A stretch of 64,000 nt of DNA from Aurantibacter crassamenti. Lineage in GTDB: Bacteria > Bacteroidota > Bacteroidia > Flavobacteriales > Flavobacteriaceae. Where the stretch lies: the NCBI RefSeq assembly GCF_016811105.1, contig NZ_JAFBGM010000002.1, positions 1,364,001 to 1,428,000 on the forward strand, read 5' to 3'. The translations under genes were made by a program, and so were the position numbers. This document shows, piece after piece, positions 55,166 to 64,000 of the stretch. The first letter of the stretch is position 1, and each line of letters opens with the position of its first letter. The notes beneath the pieces were generated by a model. It did no database searches. It was not told the DNA's origin and saw only the letters and a list, made by a program, of their open reading frames with translations.

Positions 55166-56893
55166 TTGAACAAAGCTATTTCATTACTTATTTTTCTTTG
55201 TACAACATTACAGCTCTTTGCCCAAGATGCTGAGAAAGAGCCTGCACAAATTAATATTGTTCACGGTGCAAACTTCACAAAAGATGAAGCTAAGTTTCCT
55301 GACGCGGCTATTTTTCAGAAAGACGATCTACAAGTACAATTCGAACATGAAGGTGCTGATATGTGGTGTGACATCGCAATTTACTACATCAAAGAAAACA
55401 AGATAAAAGCCATAGGTAATGTTCGAGTTCAGCAAGGTGACTCCGTATTAATGACTAGTAGCACGGTAGATTATGATGGAAACCTTAAAATGGCAAAAGC
55501 ATGGGGCAATGTACTTTTAAAAAGTGAAACCAATGCTAATGGAAATATGACCTTGAAAACTGACACGCTATATTTTGATCGTGAAAAACAAGAATCGTAT
55601 TATGATAGTTTTGGTACGGTAATCGATTCTGCCAATACCCTTACCAGTGAAATTGGTAAATACTTTTTAGAAACAAAAAAATATCAGTTTCTAGATAGTG
55701 TACACATTGATAACGCTAAATACAAATTAGATTCTGAACAGTTAGATTACTATACCACCTCTAAAAATGCATACATGTATGGCCCGTCTACTATTACCGG
55801 TGCTGATTATAAAATGTATTGTGAAAGAGGGTTTTACGACACTAAAATTGAAAATGGATATGGTATAAAAAACACCACTATACATTACAACAATAGAATT
55901 ATGATGGGCGATAGCGTCTATTTTGATAGAGCTTCAGAATTTGCTTCTGCCACCAATAACATTACGGTTTTAGATACTATAAACAAGGGCATCATCAAAG
56001 CACATTACGCTGAAGTATTTAAAGCCAAAGATTCAGTTTTTGCTACTAAACGCGCTGTTTCTATTGGCCTTATGGAAAACGATTCTATTTTCATTCATGG
56101 TGACACCCTTATGGCAACCGGCAAACCTGACAAAAGAGTATTACGAGCCTTTAGAAATGCTAAAATTTTTAAAACTGACATGAGCGGCAAATGCGATTCT
56201 ATTCATTCAGAACAACATACAGGCTTAACCCAGTTAATTAAAAATCCGGTGGTGTGGAATGGCGCAAACCAAATGACGGGTGATAGTATTCACATCATTT
56301 CTGATTTAAAAACCGAAAAATTAGATTCGTTAAAGGTAATCGAAAATGCATTTCTTGTGTCGCAAGATAGTATTAGTAAAGTAGGTTTTAATCAGGCTAA
56401 AGGGGTAAATCTATTTGGTAAGTTCATAGACAATGAGATGAAAATAATTGACTTGGTAAAGAATACAGAAGTCATCTATTACATGTACAATGACGATAAT
56501 GAACTTATTGGAATTGATAAAACAATTTGCAGCAAAATTCATATCACATTGGCCAATAATGATGTTGAGGATTTAACTTTCGTTACGGATCCTGATGGTG
56601 ATATTTTCCCTGAGGTAGAATTACCGCCCAATAGCAGGATTTTAAAAGGATTTATTTGGCGAGGCGATGAGCGACTTTTAACAAAAGAGGATATTTTTGA
56701 TGAGGACGACAACAACGTTGAGTTGGCAATTATTCAAGGAATAGAAAATCCAATTGACATTGATGCCGAGGAAACGGAACGTTCAAAAAACTCTACAGAT
56801 CCCATAAACAAAATAGACCCTAAAAACGATTCTGCTCAAAAACCTAAAGAACCGGCAAAGGTTCAAAACCTGAAGTCTGGTAGCACGCCGTGA
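55166..56893 (+). CDS. OstA-like (LptA/LptD N-domain) protein
   Basis: About 575 residues. The start is uncertain because no ATG precedes the signal peptide: TTG codons at 55148 and 55166 are in frame, and the second gives LNKAISLLIFLCTTLQLFAQ, a good signal. The mature protein carries repeated beta-strand units of the OstA family (AIGNVRVQQGDSVLM, TSSTVDYDG, KAWGNVLLKS, TLYFDREKQESYYDSFGTV), the fold that binds LPS in LptA and the LptD N-domain. It has no barrel, and ends in a proline- and charge-rich tail. A role in LPS transport is likely but unproven. Confidence 0.8.
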   Translation: MNKAISLLIFLCTTLQLFAQDAEKEPAQINIVHGANFTKDEAKFPDAAIFQKDDLQVQFEHEGADMWCDIAIYYIKENKIKAIGNVRVQQGDSVLMTSSTVDYDGNLKMAKAWGNVLLKSETNANGNMTLKTDTLYFDREKQESYYDSFGTVIDSANTLTSEIGKYFLETKKYQFLDSVHIDNAKYKLDSEQLDYYTTSKNAYMYGPSTITGADYKMYCERGFYDTKIENGYGIKNTTIHYNNRIMMGDSVYFDRASEFASATNNITVLDTINKGIIKAHYAEVFKAKDSVFATKRAVSIGLMENDSIFIHGDTLMATGKPDKRVLRAFRNAKIFKTDMSGKCDSIHSEQHTGLTQLIKNPVVWNGANQMTGDSIHIISDLKTEKLDSLKVIENAFLVSQDSISKVGFNQAKGVNLFGKFIDNEMKIIDLVKNTEVIYYMYNDDNELIGIDKTICSKIHITLANNDVEDLTFVTDPDGDIFPEVELPPNSRILKGFIWRGDERLLTKEDIFDEDDNNVELAIIQGIENPIDIDAEETERSKNSTDPINKIDPKNDSAQKPKEPAKVQNLKSGSTP

Positions 56894-58068
56894 AAGAAGA
56901 TTTTTTAACATACCAAGCGCAAACCAGTCCGCACCCGTTGGGTTTAGAAATTTCACGAGCATCTGGTAGCTATATTTACGATCACAAAGACAAAGTTTAT
57001 TTAGACTTTGTTGCAGGTGTTTCAGCCTGCACCTTAGGGCATTGCCACCCTAAAATTGTTGATGCCGTTAAAAATCAAGCAGAAAAATATATGCATGTGA
57101 TGGTTTATGGTGAATTTGCTCTAGCACCAGCCACTACATTTTGTAAGCTATTGGCAGCACAATTACCTAAATCATTAGATACAACTTATATGGTAAATTC
57201 TGGCACAGAAGCCATTGAAGGCGCCATTAAACTAGCCAGAAGATATACGGGTAGAAGTGAACTTATTTCAGCAAAGAATGCCTATCACGGTAACACAATG
57301 GGCAGCTTAAGCCTTTTAGGGCGTGAAGAACGAAAAAGTCCATTTCGACCATTAATACCCGATGTGAAATTCATTGATTTTAATGCTGAAGCCGATTTAA
57401 AAAAAATTACTACTAAAACTGCAGCAGTTATTTTAGAAACCATTCAAGGCGGAGCGGGATTTATTCTTCCTAAAGATGGTTATTTAGAAAAAGTAAGAAA
57501 ACGTTGCACAGAAACAGGAAGCCTTCTAATTCTTGATGAGATTCAACCTGGTTTTGGTAGAACCGGAAAGTTATTTGCTTTTCAACATTACAATTGTGTG
57601 CCTGATATATTGGTTATGGGCAAAGGTATGGCCTCTGGTTTACCTGTTGGCGCTTTTACAGCATCAAAAAACATGATGGCTAGTTTGCAAGACAATCCTA
57701 AATTGGGTCATATAACTACATTTGGTGGTAATCCGGTAATTGCAGCCGCAAGTTTAGCAACACTTCGTGAAGTAACAGAAAGTCAATTAATGGCTGAAAC
57801 CCTTGAAAAAGAAAAACTATTTAGAAAATTATTGCAGCACGCGGCAATTAAAGAAATACGAGGTAAAGGCTTAATGTTGGCTTTAATAGTAGAAGAATCT
57901 GAAATTGCCAACCAAATCATCTTAAAAAGTATGGATGAAGGTCTACTTTTATTCTGGCTTTTATTTGAACCAAAGGCTGTACGCATATCGCCCCCATTGA
58001 CCATATCTATTGACGAAATAGAAAAAGGATGCGCCATAATTCTTCGCATTTTAGATGGAATAAAATAA
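56890..58068 (+). CDS. Class III PLP aminotransferase
   Basis: A 392-residue aminotransferase beginning with GTG at 56890, which overlaps the preceding stop codon (GTGA). NSGTEAIEGAIKLARRYTGR, the PLP aspartate in LLILDEIQPGFGRTG (Asp216) and the Schiff-base Lys245 in MGKGMASGLP are intact. It resembles acetylornithine or 4-aminobutyrate aminotransferases; the substrate is not clear. Translational coupling to the OstA-like gene is notable because the functions seem unrelated. Confidence 0.88.
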   Translation: MKEDFLTYQAQTSPHPLGLEISRASGSYIYDHKDKVYLDFVAGVSACTLGHCHPKIVDAVKNQAEKYMHVMVYGEFALAPATTFCKLLAAQLPKSLDTTYMVNSGTEAIEGAIKLARRYTGRSELISAKNAYHGNTMGSLSLLGREERKSPFRPLIPDVKFIDFNAEADLKKITTKTAAVILETIQGGAGFILPKDGYLEKVRKRCTETGSLLILDEIQPGFGRTGKLFAFQHYNCVPDILVMGKGMASGLPVGAFTASKNMMASLQDNPKLGHITTFGGNPVIAAASLATLREVTESQLMAETLEKEKLFRKLLQHAAIKEIRGKGLMLALIVEESEIANQIILKSMDEGLLLFWLLFEPKAVRISPPLTISIDEIEKGCAIILRILDGIK

Positions 58069-58163
58069 CGGTGTTAACTAATTTGTTGATAATATCGTCC
58101 GAGTTCACGAGATAAACACCCTCAAACAATTACTTTTAAATCGAAAGTTCAACCAAGAAAAGT

Positions 58164-59567
58164 ATGATGACCCCAGAGTCAAATGAGCGACCTGACGAGC
58201 CTGTTATCAAGTTCGAATCTATGCTGAAAACCGATGATATCTATTTCTTCGATGCCGAAGATTTTGAAGATATTGTGCAGCATTATATGAACAATGGTAA
58301 AATCTCTTTAGCTAAAAAAGCTATTAAAATTGGTTTACAGCAGCACCCCGGTTGCATTGAGCTTAAGCTACTAGATGTAGAAGTTTTAGTCTTTGAAAAC
58401 AATCTGGATCTTGCTGAAAAAATATTAGACGAATTGCAATTGTTAGATTCGCAAAACGAAGAAATTTATATTCAACGTGCCAATATTTATTCAAAGCAAG
58501 ACAACCATGAGGGCGCCATAGAATTATTACAAAAAGCACTATCGCTCGCAACAAATGGTTTTGAAATTCAGTCGATGATGGGTATGGAATATCTATTTAT
58601 GGATGATTTTAAAAAGGCCAAAGATTGTTTTATTAAATGTTTAGAATTTGACAAACAAGACTACACTGCCTTATATAATGTTATCTATTGTTTTGAATTT
58701 TTAGAAGATTTTGATGGTGCTATTTTTTATCTGAATGATTATTTAGATAAAAATCCATATTGTGAAGTTGCATGGCATCAATTAGGTAAGCAATATGCCG
58801 CTAAAAAATTATATGCTGAAGCATTAACTGCTTTTGAATTTGCCATTATTTCAGATGACACCTTTATGGGTGCATATTTTGAAAAAGGCAAGATGCTTGA
58901 AAAATTAGGCAAATTCAAAGATGCTATTGAAAACTATGAAGCCACCATAAAAATGGAGGATCCTACTTCACATGCTTATCTTAGAATTGGTAAATGCTAT
59001 GAGCGATTACGCAATGATGAAATGGCAAAATACTATTTCTATCATACCGTACATGAAGACCCATTGCTAGACAAAGGTTGGTTGGCCATTACTGATTTTT
59101 ATTTCAAGAAAAGAAATTATAAAAAGGCATTACACTATATCAATAAAGCTATAAATATTGATGGTGAAAATGCTGATTATTGGAAAAAGTGTGCGCAAAT
59201 AAATAACGCACTCAAAAATTACCATGAGGCTGATTTTGCCTTTAAACAAACCATTGAATTAGGCAATACTGATTTAGATACTTGGTTAAAATGGGCCAAT
59301 GTATTATCAAAAAATAAGGACTTTGAAAGTGCAATACATGTACTAAACCAAGGGCAAGAATACTACCCAGAGAGTCCTAAAATTGCATACAGAAAAGCAG
59401 GATTTTTTATGCTAAATAGCGATAAAATAAATGCTCGAATTAGTCTTTTTGATGCCTTAAAAACGAACTTTGGTCAAAAGTCAATTTTTCTAAAAGAATT
59501 TCCGCAATATAGTGATGCTGAATGGGTACATGCACTAATTGAAAGCGCAATTAAAGCATCCAAATAA
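58164..59567 (+). CDS. Tetratricopeptide repeat protein
   Basis: A 467-residue soluble protein of about ten to twelve TPR helices pairs (ALEFDKQDYTALYNVIYC, VAWHQLGKQYAAKKLYAEAL, GAYFEKGKMLEKLGKFKDAI, AYLRIGKCYERLRNDEMA). No signal peptide. It should serve as a protein-binding scaffold. The spacing of 42 bases to the DUF368 gene suggests one transcript. Confidence 0.85.
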   Translation: MMTPESNERPDEPVIKFESMLKTDDIYFFDAEDFEDIVQHYMNNGKISLAKKAIKIGLQQHPGCIELKLLDVEVLVFENNLDLAEKILDELQLLDSQNEEIYIQRANIYSKQDNHEGAIELLQKALSLATNGFEIQSMMGMEYLFMDDFKKAKDCFIKCLEFDKQDYTALYNVIYCFEFLEDFDGAIFYLNDYLDKNPYCEVAWHQLGKQYAAKKLYAEALTAFEFAIISDDTFMGAYFEKGKMLEKLGKFKDAIENYEATIKMEDPTSHAYLRIGKCYERLRNDEMAKYYFYHTVHEDPLLDKGWLAITDFYFKKRNYKKALHYINKAINIDGENADYWKKCAQINNALKNYHEADFAFKQTIELGNTDLDTWLKWANVLSKNKDFESAIHVLNQGQEYYPESPKIAYRKAGFFMLNSDKINARISLFDALKTNFGQKSIFLKEFPQYSDAEWVHALIESAIKASK

Positions 59568-59609
59568 AAGGCTACTTTTGTCGTTTCATATTTCACAGAC
59601 CTTTACTAC

Positions 59610-60530
59610 ATGGAGCAAAGAAATCTTTTCCAAACAATAGTTATTATACTGAAAGGAATGGCAATGGGCATTGCTGAACTAGTGCCAGGTGTTTCTGGTG
59701 GCACCATTGCATTTGTTGCTGGTATTTATGAAGAGTTTATAACCTCATTAAATAATCTCAATCTCAAAACATTGAGTTTATGGCGTACAGAAGGTTTTCA
59801 AAGTTTCTGGAAAACCCTCAACGGTAAATTTCTGGTTACTTTATTTGCAGGAATGCTAATAAGCATTTTTTCGTTTTCTAAATTGATAAGTTGGCTGCTT
59901 GATGCACACCCTATTCCGTTATGGGCATTCTTTTTCGGACTGGTTTTAGCAAGTGTATTTTTTGTAGGTAAGGCGATAAAAAAATGGACCATTTTCTCTG
60001 CAGCATTATTAGTCATAGGTGCTGTAGTTGCTTTTTACATTACAAAACTACCGCCATCAGAAAACAGTGACAGCCTAATCTATCTATTTTTCTCAGGGGC
60101 ACTTGCAATCTGTGCTATGATTTTACCAGGCATTTCTGGGTCTTTTATCTTGGTGCTTTTGGGATCCTATAAAACAGTTTTAGATGCTGTTCACGAGCGA
60201 GATTTCAAAATAATTTTAACAGTAGGCCTTGGTGTGATTTTCGGACTATTAAGTTTTGCTAAGGTTTTAAAGTGGATGTTCAATAATTATAAAGACATTA
60301 CTTTGGCCGTACTAACCGGATTTATTTTAGGCTCATTAAACAAAATATGGCCTTGGAAACTAGTATTAGAAACGCGTATGTACGGCGACAAAGAAAAAAT
60401 CATAGCCGAACAAAGTATTTCTCCTTTTGCTTTTGAAGGTGATTCACAATTAATGTCTGCAATAATTGCTGCTATCATCGGTTTTTCTCTTATTTTTATT
60501 TTAGAAAGAACCGCCTCAAAAAGCAATTAA
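59610..60530 (+). CDS. DUF368 membrane protein (PopT-like), first copy
   Basis: A 306-residue inner membrane protein with about eight helices. GMAMGIAELVPGVSGGTIAFVAGIYEEF and ILPGISGSFILVLLGSYK are the two DUF368 signatures. Some members of this family were shown to recycle undecaprenyl phosphate across the membrane (PopT); whether this one does is inference. A second DUF368 gene follows after five bases. Confidence 0.9.
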   Translation: MEQRNLFQTIVIILKGMAMGIAELVPGVSGGTIAFVAGIYEEFITSLNNLNLKTLSLWRTEGFQSFWKTLNGKFLVTLFAGMLISIFSFSKLISWLLDAHPIPLWAFFFGLVLASVFFVGKAIKKWTIFSAALLVIGAVVAFYITKLPPSENSDSLIYLFFSGALAICAMILPGISGSFILVLLGSYKTVLDAVHERDFKIILTVGLGVIFGLLSFAKVLKWMFNNYKDITLAVLTGFILGSLNKIWPWKLVLETRMYGDKEKIIAEQSISPFAFEGDSQLMSAIIAAIIGFSLIFILERTASKSN

Positions 60531-60535
60531 CATAC

Positions 60536-61555
60536 ATGCAAGAACCTCGCACTTTACTCGATCGATTCTTTTTGATCATCAAAGGTCTGTGTATGGGTGC
60601 CGCAAATAAAGTACCTGGAGTTTCTGGTGGTATAGTCGCTTATGTGGGCGGTTTTTATGAAGAGTTTATCTATTCACTTCAAAAAGTAAATCTAAAAGCC
60701 TTTAAACTACTTTTTAGCGGAAGAATAAAGAGCTTTTACCGCTACATTAATGGTGGCTTTTTATCGCTATTAATCTTCGGAATGCTCGTAAGTTATTTTA
60801 GCGTTTCTAGACTTCTCGATTATTTTTTAGAACAAAAAGAATTATACGTTTGGGCTACCTTTTTTGGTATGATATTGGGGTCAATTTATTACATCTCAAA
60901 AGATTTTGAACATTGGAACAAGCGTACCATACCCGCCGGAATCATTGGCTTAATAGTTGGCATATCAATCAGTTTTTTAAATCCAGCTAAAGAAAATGAC
61001 AATCTTATTTTTATTTTTTTCTGCGGAATGATTAGCGTCTCTGGCATGACCTTACCTGGCCTTTCAGGGTCGTTCATATTAATTCTGCTAGGCAATTATG
61101 TGTTACTCTTAGTTGACTCAGTAAATGCACTGTATGATACCATGTCAGAAATGCTACGCGGTGATTTTAGTTTCATTAAAAATACGGCTCGCATGGCAAC
61201 CTTAAAAATATTGGCCGTTTTCACTTTAGGATCTGCCACTGGGCTTGTTACCTTATCACATGTATTGGGTTTTGTACTTAAGCATTACAGACATATCACC
61301 AATGCAGTAATTATAGGGTTCATTACCGGCTCACTTGGTGTTGTTTGGCCATGGAAAAAAACACTGTTACAAATAGATGAAAATGGCAATGCATTAGTAG
61401 ATTCTAACGGAAAAGAAATTATTGCAAATTACCAGCGGTACTTTCCTGATTTTTCAAATTCAGAAACATGGTGGGCTCTATTTTTTGTTGTCATAGGCAT
61501 TTCCATTTTTTTCGGATTGGATTGGTATGCGAAACAAAATAAAACTGCGGTATAA
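60536..61555 (+). CDS. DUF368 membrane protein (PopT-like), second copy
   Basis: A 339-residue paralogue of the preceding protein. The signatures recur as GLCMGAANKVPGVSGGIVAYVGGFYEEF and TLPGLSGSFILILLGNY. The first motif has ANKVPG instead of AELVPG, so the acidic residue of the first copy is replaced by Lys-containing sequence. The C-terminal loop is longer (LQIDENGNALVDSNGK). The pair may form a heterodimer or act on different lipid carriers. Confidence 0.9.
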   Translation: MQEPRTLLDRFFLIIKGLCMGAANKVPGVSGGIVAYVGGFYEEFIYSLQKVNLKAFKLLFSGRIKSFYRYINGGFLSLLIFGMLVSYFSVSRLLDYFLEQKELYVWATFFGMILGSIYYISKDFEHWNKRTIPAGIIGLIVGISISFLNPAKENDNLIFIFFCGMISVSGMTLPGLSGSFILILLGNYVLLLVDSVNALYDTMSEMLRGDFSFIKNTARMATLKILAVFTLGSATGLVTLSHVLGFVLKHYRHITNAVIIGFITGSLGVVWPWKKTLLQIDENGNALVDSNGKEIIANYQRYFPDFSNSETWWALFFVVIGISIFFGLDWYAKQNKTAV

Positions 61556-61563
61556 TAATTGAA

Positions 61564-61591
61564 TTGCAACAAGGTATAATTATTAGTTTTG
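61564..61591 (+). promoter_or_regulatory. Promoter of aroE
   Basis: TTG (61564-61566), 17 bases, TAGTTTTG (61584-61591): a close match to the Bacteroidota promoter. The aroE start codon lies about 30 bases beyond the expected transcript start. Confidence 0.6.
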
Positions 61592-61626
61592 TTGCTTGAA
61601 AAAAGTAAACAGTATAAAAAAAGAGA

Positions 61627-62364
61627 ATGGAAAAAAGTAGATTCGGACTAATAGGAAAAAATATATCGTATTCATTTTCACGCGGATATTTTGCTGAAAA
61701 GTTTGAAAAACTAAATCTAGAAAATCATTCTTATGAGAATTTTGACTTACAATCAATTGAAGAATTCAACGGATTATTAGATGCTAATTCGGCTATAAAA
61801 GGTTTTAATGTAACCATACCCTACAAACAAGAAATAATACCATATTTAAACAAAATTGATGAAACTGCATTACAAATTGGAGCTGTTAATACTATTAAGA
61901 TTACAAAAAACAACTTAATAGGATATAACACAGACGTAATCGGTTTTCAAAAATCAATAGAAACCTATTTAAAACCACATCACAAACGTGCTTTAATATT
62001 AGGTACAGGTGGTGCATCAAAAGCAGTGGCTTATGTTTTTGAATCACTTGAAATTGACTTTCTTTTTGTGTCTAGAAAACCAGGTAAAAATCAGATAAGT
62101 TATGCTGATTTAAATCCAAAAATTATGGAAGACCATACGGTCATAATTAATTGCACTCCGCTTGGCACGCATCCTGAAATTGACAAGAGACCTGACATTT
62201 TGTATGATTTTTTAAGTGACAAACATCTACTTTTCGATTTAATTTACAATCCCCCTAAAACATCCTTTTTAGAAGCCGGAGAAGCAAAAGGTGCAACCAT
62301 AGTAAACGGATTGAAAATGTTAGAATTACAAGCCGAAGCATCTTGGGAAATCTGGAATTCATAG
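61627..62364 (+). CDS. aroE: Shikimate dehydrogenase
   Basis: A 245-residue NADPH enzyme reducing 3-dehydroshikimate in aromatic amino acid synthesis. Shikimate contacts are visible in KNISYSFSRGYF and GFNVTIPYKQEI (catalytic Lys), followed by NTDVIGF and the nucleotide loop GTGGASKAV. Length is slightly short of the usual 270. Confidence 0.95.
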   Translation: MEKSRFGLIGKNISYSFSRGYFAEKFEKLNLENHSYENFDLQSIEEFNGLLDANSAIKGFNVTIPYKQEIIPYLNKIDETALQIGAVNTIKITKNNLIGYNTDVIGFQKSIETYLKPHHKRALILGTGGASKAVAYVFESLEIDFLFVSRKPGKNQISYADLNPKIMEDHTVIINCTPLGTHPEIDKRPDILYDFLSDKHLLFDLIYNPPKTSFLEAGEAKGATIVNGLKMLELQAEASWEIWNS

Positions 62365-62513
62365 CCAGCATATTTTCCATCCGAAGAAAAACCCTACATA
62401 TTTATTTGTTGAAATTAATCTGCTTAATAAAAAGAGCAGGTATAATTTTTGTGGTTCAACCTTGAGTTAGTATATTACATTAAGGATCTAAGCGTAATAT
62501 ACATATAGGGGCA

Positions 62514-64000
62514 ATGCTTGAAGCAAACGAAGAGAATAAAGAAGAGAAGATTACTGAATCTACAGGTTCAGAATCTCAAGTGAAACAAGATGCTGTTGAA
62601 GTAAACAACACGCCTATTTCAGAAGAAGAAAAAGTAGCTGAAACCACTGAAGAGTCAGTAGATGAAACAGTTACTGAATCAACAGAAAAAAATGAGGCCA
62701 CCGATGTAGCTGAAGAACCCACTACAGAAACTTCAGAAAATGTACTTGAAGAAATAGACGAATCTGTTGCTGAAGATGCTGAAGACACTGACAATCACCA
62801 GCGTCATGAAATTCCGATTTTAGACTACCATTCCATGTCTATGGAAAATTTGGTAGGTGAATTACAACGTTTGGTACGTAATGAAAAGGTGCAAGCCATT
62901 AAAAAACATATTGAAGGAATAAAATATGAGTTTGATCTAAAGTTTCAAGAATTTTTAGAGCAAAAAAAAGAAGAATTCATTGAAACGGGTGGCAATGAAG
63001 TAGATTTTAAATACAACTCTGTAACAAAAAGACAATTCAATGAAGTCTATCAAGATTATAGAGAGAAGCGCAATGCCTACCACAAGGGTCTAGAAAAAAA
63101 CCTCAAAGAAAACCTTGCAACTCGCCTCGCAATTATTGAAGAGTTAAAGGGTTTAATTAATGTTGAAGAAGACATAAATACCACCTATAAGAATTTTAGA
63201 CAATTACAGCAAAACTGGAGTAATGCCGGCCCTATACCGCGTAATAATTACAATGATGTTTGGCGCACCTATCATCATCACATTGAAATTTTTTATGATT
63301 TTCTGCACCTTAACAGAGAGCTACGAGATTTAGATTTTAAACACAATTTAGAGGAGAAGCAAAAACTTGTTGCGCAGGCCGAAGATTTAGTTAATGTGAA
63401 AGATTTGGGGCAAGCGTTTCGTGAACTTCAAATGCTTCACAAGCTCTGGAAAGAAGAAATTGGACCTGTTGCCAAAGACCAACGAGAAGAAATTTGGGAA
63501 CGCTTTAGCAATGCTACCAAAGCAATGCACCAAAGACGTCAAGACCATTACAAAGAGTTAGATCTTGTTTACGAACAAAATCTAGAAAAGAAGAAGGCGA
63601 TAATTGCTGACATAACTAAAGTGAGCACAAATGTTGCTGACAGCCATAAAACATTACAGCAGCAAATAAAACAAATAGAAGCCTTACGTGATGCATTTTT
63701 TAAGGCCGGTAAAGTTCCGCAAAAAGTAAATGAACAAACATGGGCAGCGTTTAAAGATGCGGTTCGTTCTTTTAATAAAAACAAGAATTCTTTCTACAAA
63801 AATTTAAAAAAGGAACAACAAGACAATTTAAATAAGAAAAGAGAGCTATTAAATATTGCTGTTTCATTAAAAGAAAGTGAAGATTGGGATGTTGCCACGC
63901 AAGAAATGAAACGAATTCAAGGCCAATGGAAAAAAATTGGTCATGTACCCCGTAGGTATTCTGATAAATTATGGAATGAATTTAAATCGGCATGTAACCA
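62514..64000 (+). CDS. DUF349 domain protein, cut by window end
   Basis: The frame runs from ATG at 62514 to the last base without a stop, so only about 495 codons are seen. The N-terminal 95 residues are extremely rich in Glu, Thr, Ser and Val and probably disordered. From about residue 110 on, repeated helical DUF349 units appear (LQQNWSNAGPIPRNNYNDVWRTYHHH, LHKLWKEEIGPVAKDQREEIWERF, QGQWKKIGHVPRRYSDKLW). DUF349 proteins are common in Bacteroidota; function unknown. Confidence 0.85.
   Translation, partial: MLEANEENKEEKITESTGSESQVKQDAVEVNNTPISEEEKVAETTEESVDETVTESTEKNEATDVAEEPTTETSENVLEEIDESVAEDAEDTDNHQRHEIPILDYHSMSMENLVGELQRLVRNEKVQAIKKHIEGIKYEFDLKFQEFLEQKKEEFIETGGNEVDFKYNSVTKRQFNEVYQDYREKRNAYHKGLEKNLKENLATRLAIIEELKGLINVEEDINTTYKNFRQLQQNWSNAGPIPRNNYNDVWRTYHHHIEIFYDFLHLNRELRDLDFKHNLEEKQKLVAQAEDLVNVKDLGQAFRELQMLHKLWKEEIGPVAKDQREEIWERFSNATKAMHQRRQDHYKELDLVYEQNLEKKKAIIADITKVSTNVADSHKTLQQQIKQIEALRDAFFKAGKVPQKVNEQTWAAFKDAVRSFNKNKNSFYKNLKKEQQDNLNKKRELLNIAVSLKESEDWDVATQEMKRIQGQWKKIGHVPRRYSDKLWNEFKSACN

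Noticed and set aside
62576-62794. A serine-rich minus-strand frame of 72 codons
   Set aside because: Its composition is the mirror of the acidic repeats of the DUF349 gene on the other strand.
1-64000. Search for mobile elements, CRISPR, phage genes, toxin-antitoxin pairs, rRNA and tRNA
   Set aside because: No transposase, integrase, repeat-spacer pattern, tRNA cloverleaf or rRNA segment was seen by eye; short or degenerate ones could be missed.

Overview
The window looks like chromosomal DNA of a marine-type member of the Flavobacteriaceae (Bacteroidota). Base composition is AT-rich. Promoter-like sites fit the Bacteroidota form (TTG, about 17-21 bases, then TAnnTTTG). Protein content also fits: DUF5686 and DUF2807 envelope proteins, an OstA-like protein, a split MetH, a PafA-like phosphatase, DUF349 and paired DUF368 proteins. 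I see no insertion sequence, prophage, CRISPR array, rRNA or tRNA. The genus is not certain; a Maribacter/Zobellia-like organism is only a guess.

Layout. 0.3-4.6 kb: a minus-strand envelope group (lipoprotein, LACTB-like serine hydrolase, DUF2807 lipoprotein, PagL-like lipid A deacylase). 4.7-9.8 kb: metF, an unknown 81-codon gene and metH split in two genes, behind a SAM-I riboswitch. 10.0-17.2 kb: a sulfate-to-sulfide operon (DUF2061, cysH, cysD, cysN, siroheme reductase, SUMT, ferredoxin-NADP reductase-like protein), with an Rrf2 regulator gene and two palindromic operator-like sites at its head. 18.2-19.9 kb: a plus-strand pair of envelope genes. 20.0-26.2 kb: a methionine operon (metY, a MetX-aspartokinase-homoserine dehydrogenase fusion, metZ) behind a second SAM-I riboswitch. 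26.3-27.7 kb: metK with a leader resembling a different SAM riboswitch class, SAM-II.

The rest is mostly housekeeping: a COG5610-type HAD protein, deoxynucleoside kinase, an App1-like phosphatase, a TonB-like protein, a membrane and a soluble pyrophosphatase, a DUF5686 outer membrane protein, pyruvate dehydrogenase E1 beta, EtfB/EtfA, a nucleotide-linked run (bifunctional nuclease, NupC-type carrier, thymidylate synthase, then dihydrofolate reductase), glutamate racemase, a PafA-like phosphatase, an MlaE/MlaF transporter pair, a DUF389 protein, GDP-mannose pyrophosphorylase, a SprT-like protein, an OstA-like protein, a class III aminotransferase, a TPR protein, two tandem DUF368 proteins, shikimate dehydrogenase and a DUF349 protein cut by the window end.

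The strongest theme is sulfur and methionine. From 4.7 to 27.7 kb the genes convert sulfate to sulfide, make activated homoserine from aspartate, combine the two into homocysteine, methylate it to methionine and activate that to SAM. Control appears layered: a DNA-binding Rrf2 protein on sulfate reduction, SAM-I RNA on the metY and metH units, and a probable SAM-II RNA on metK.
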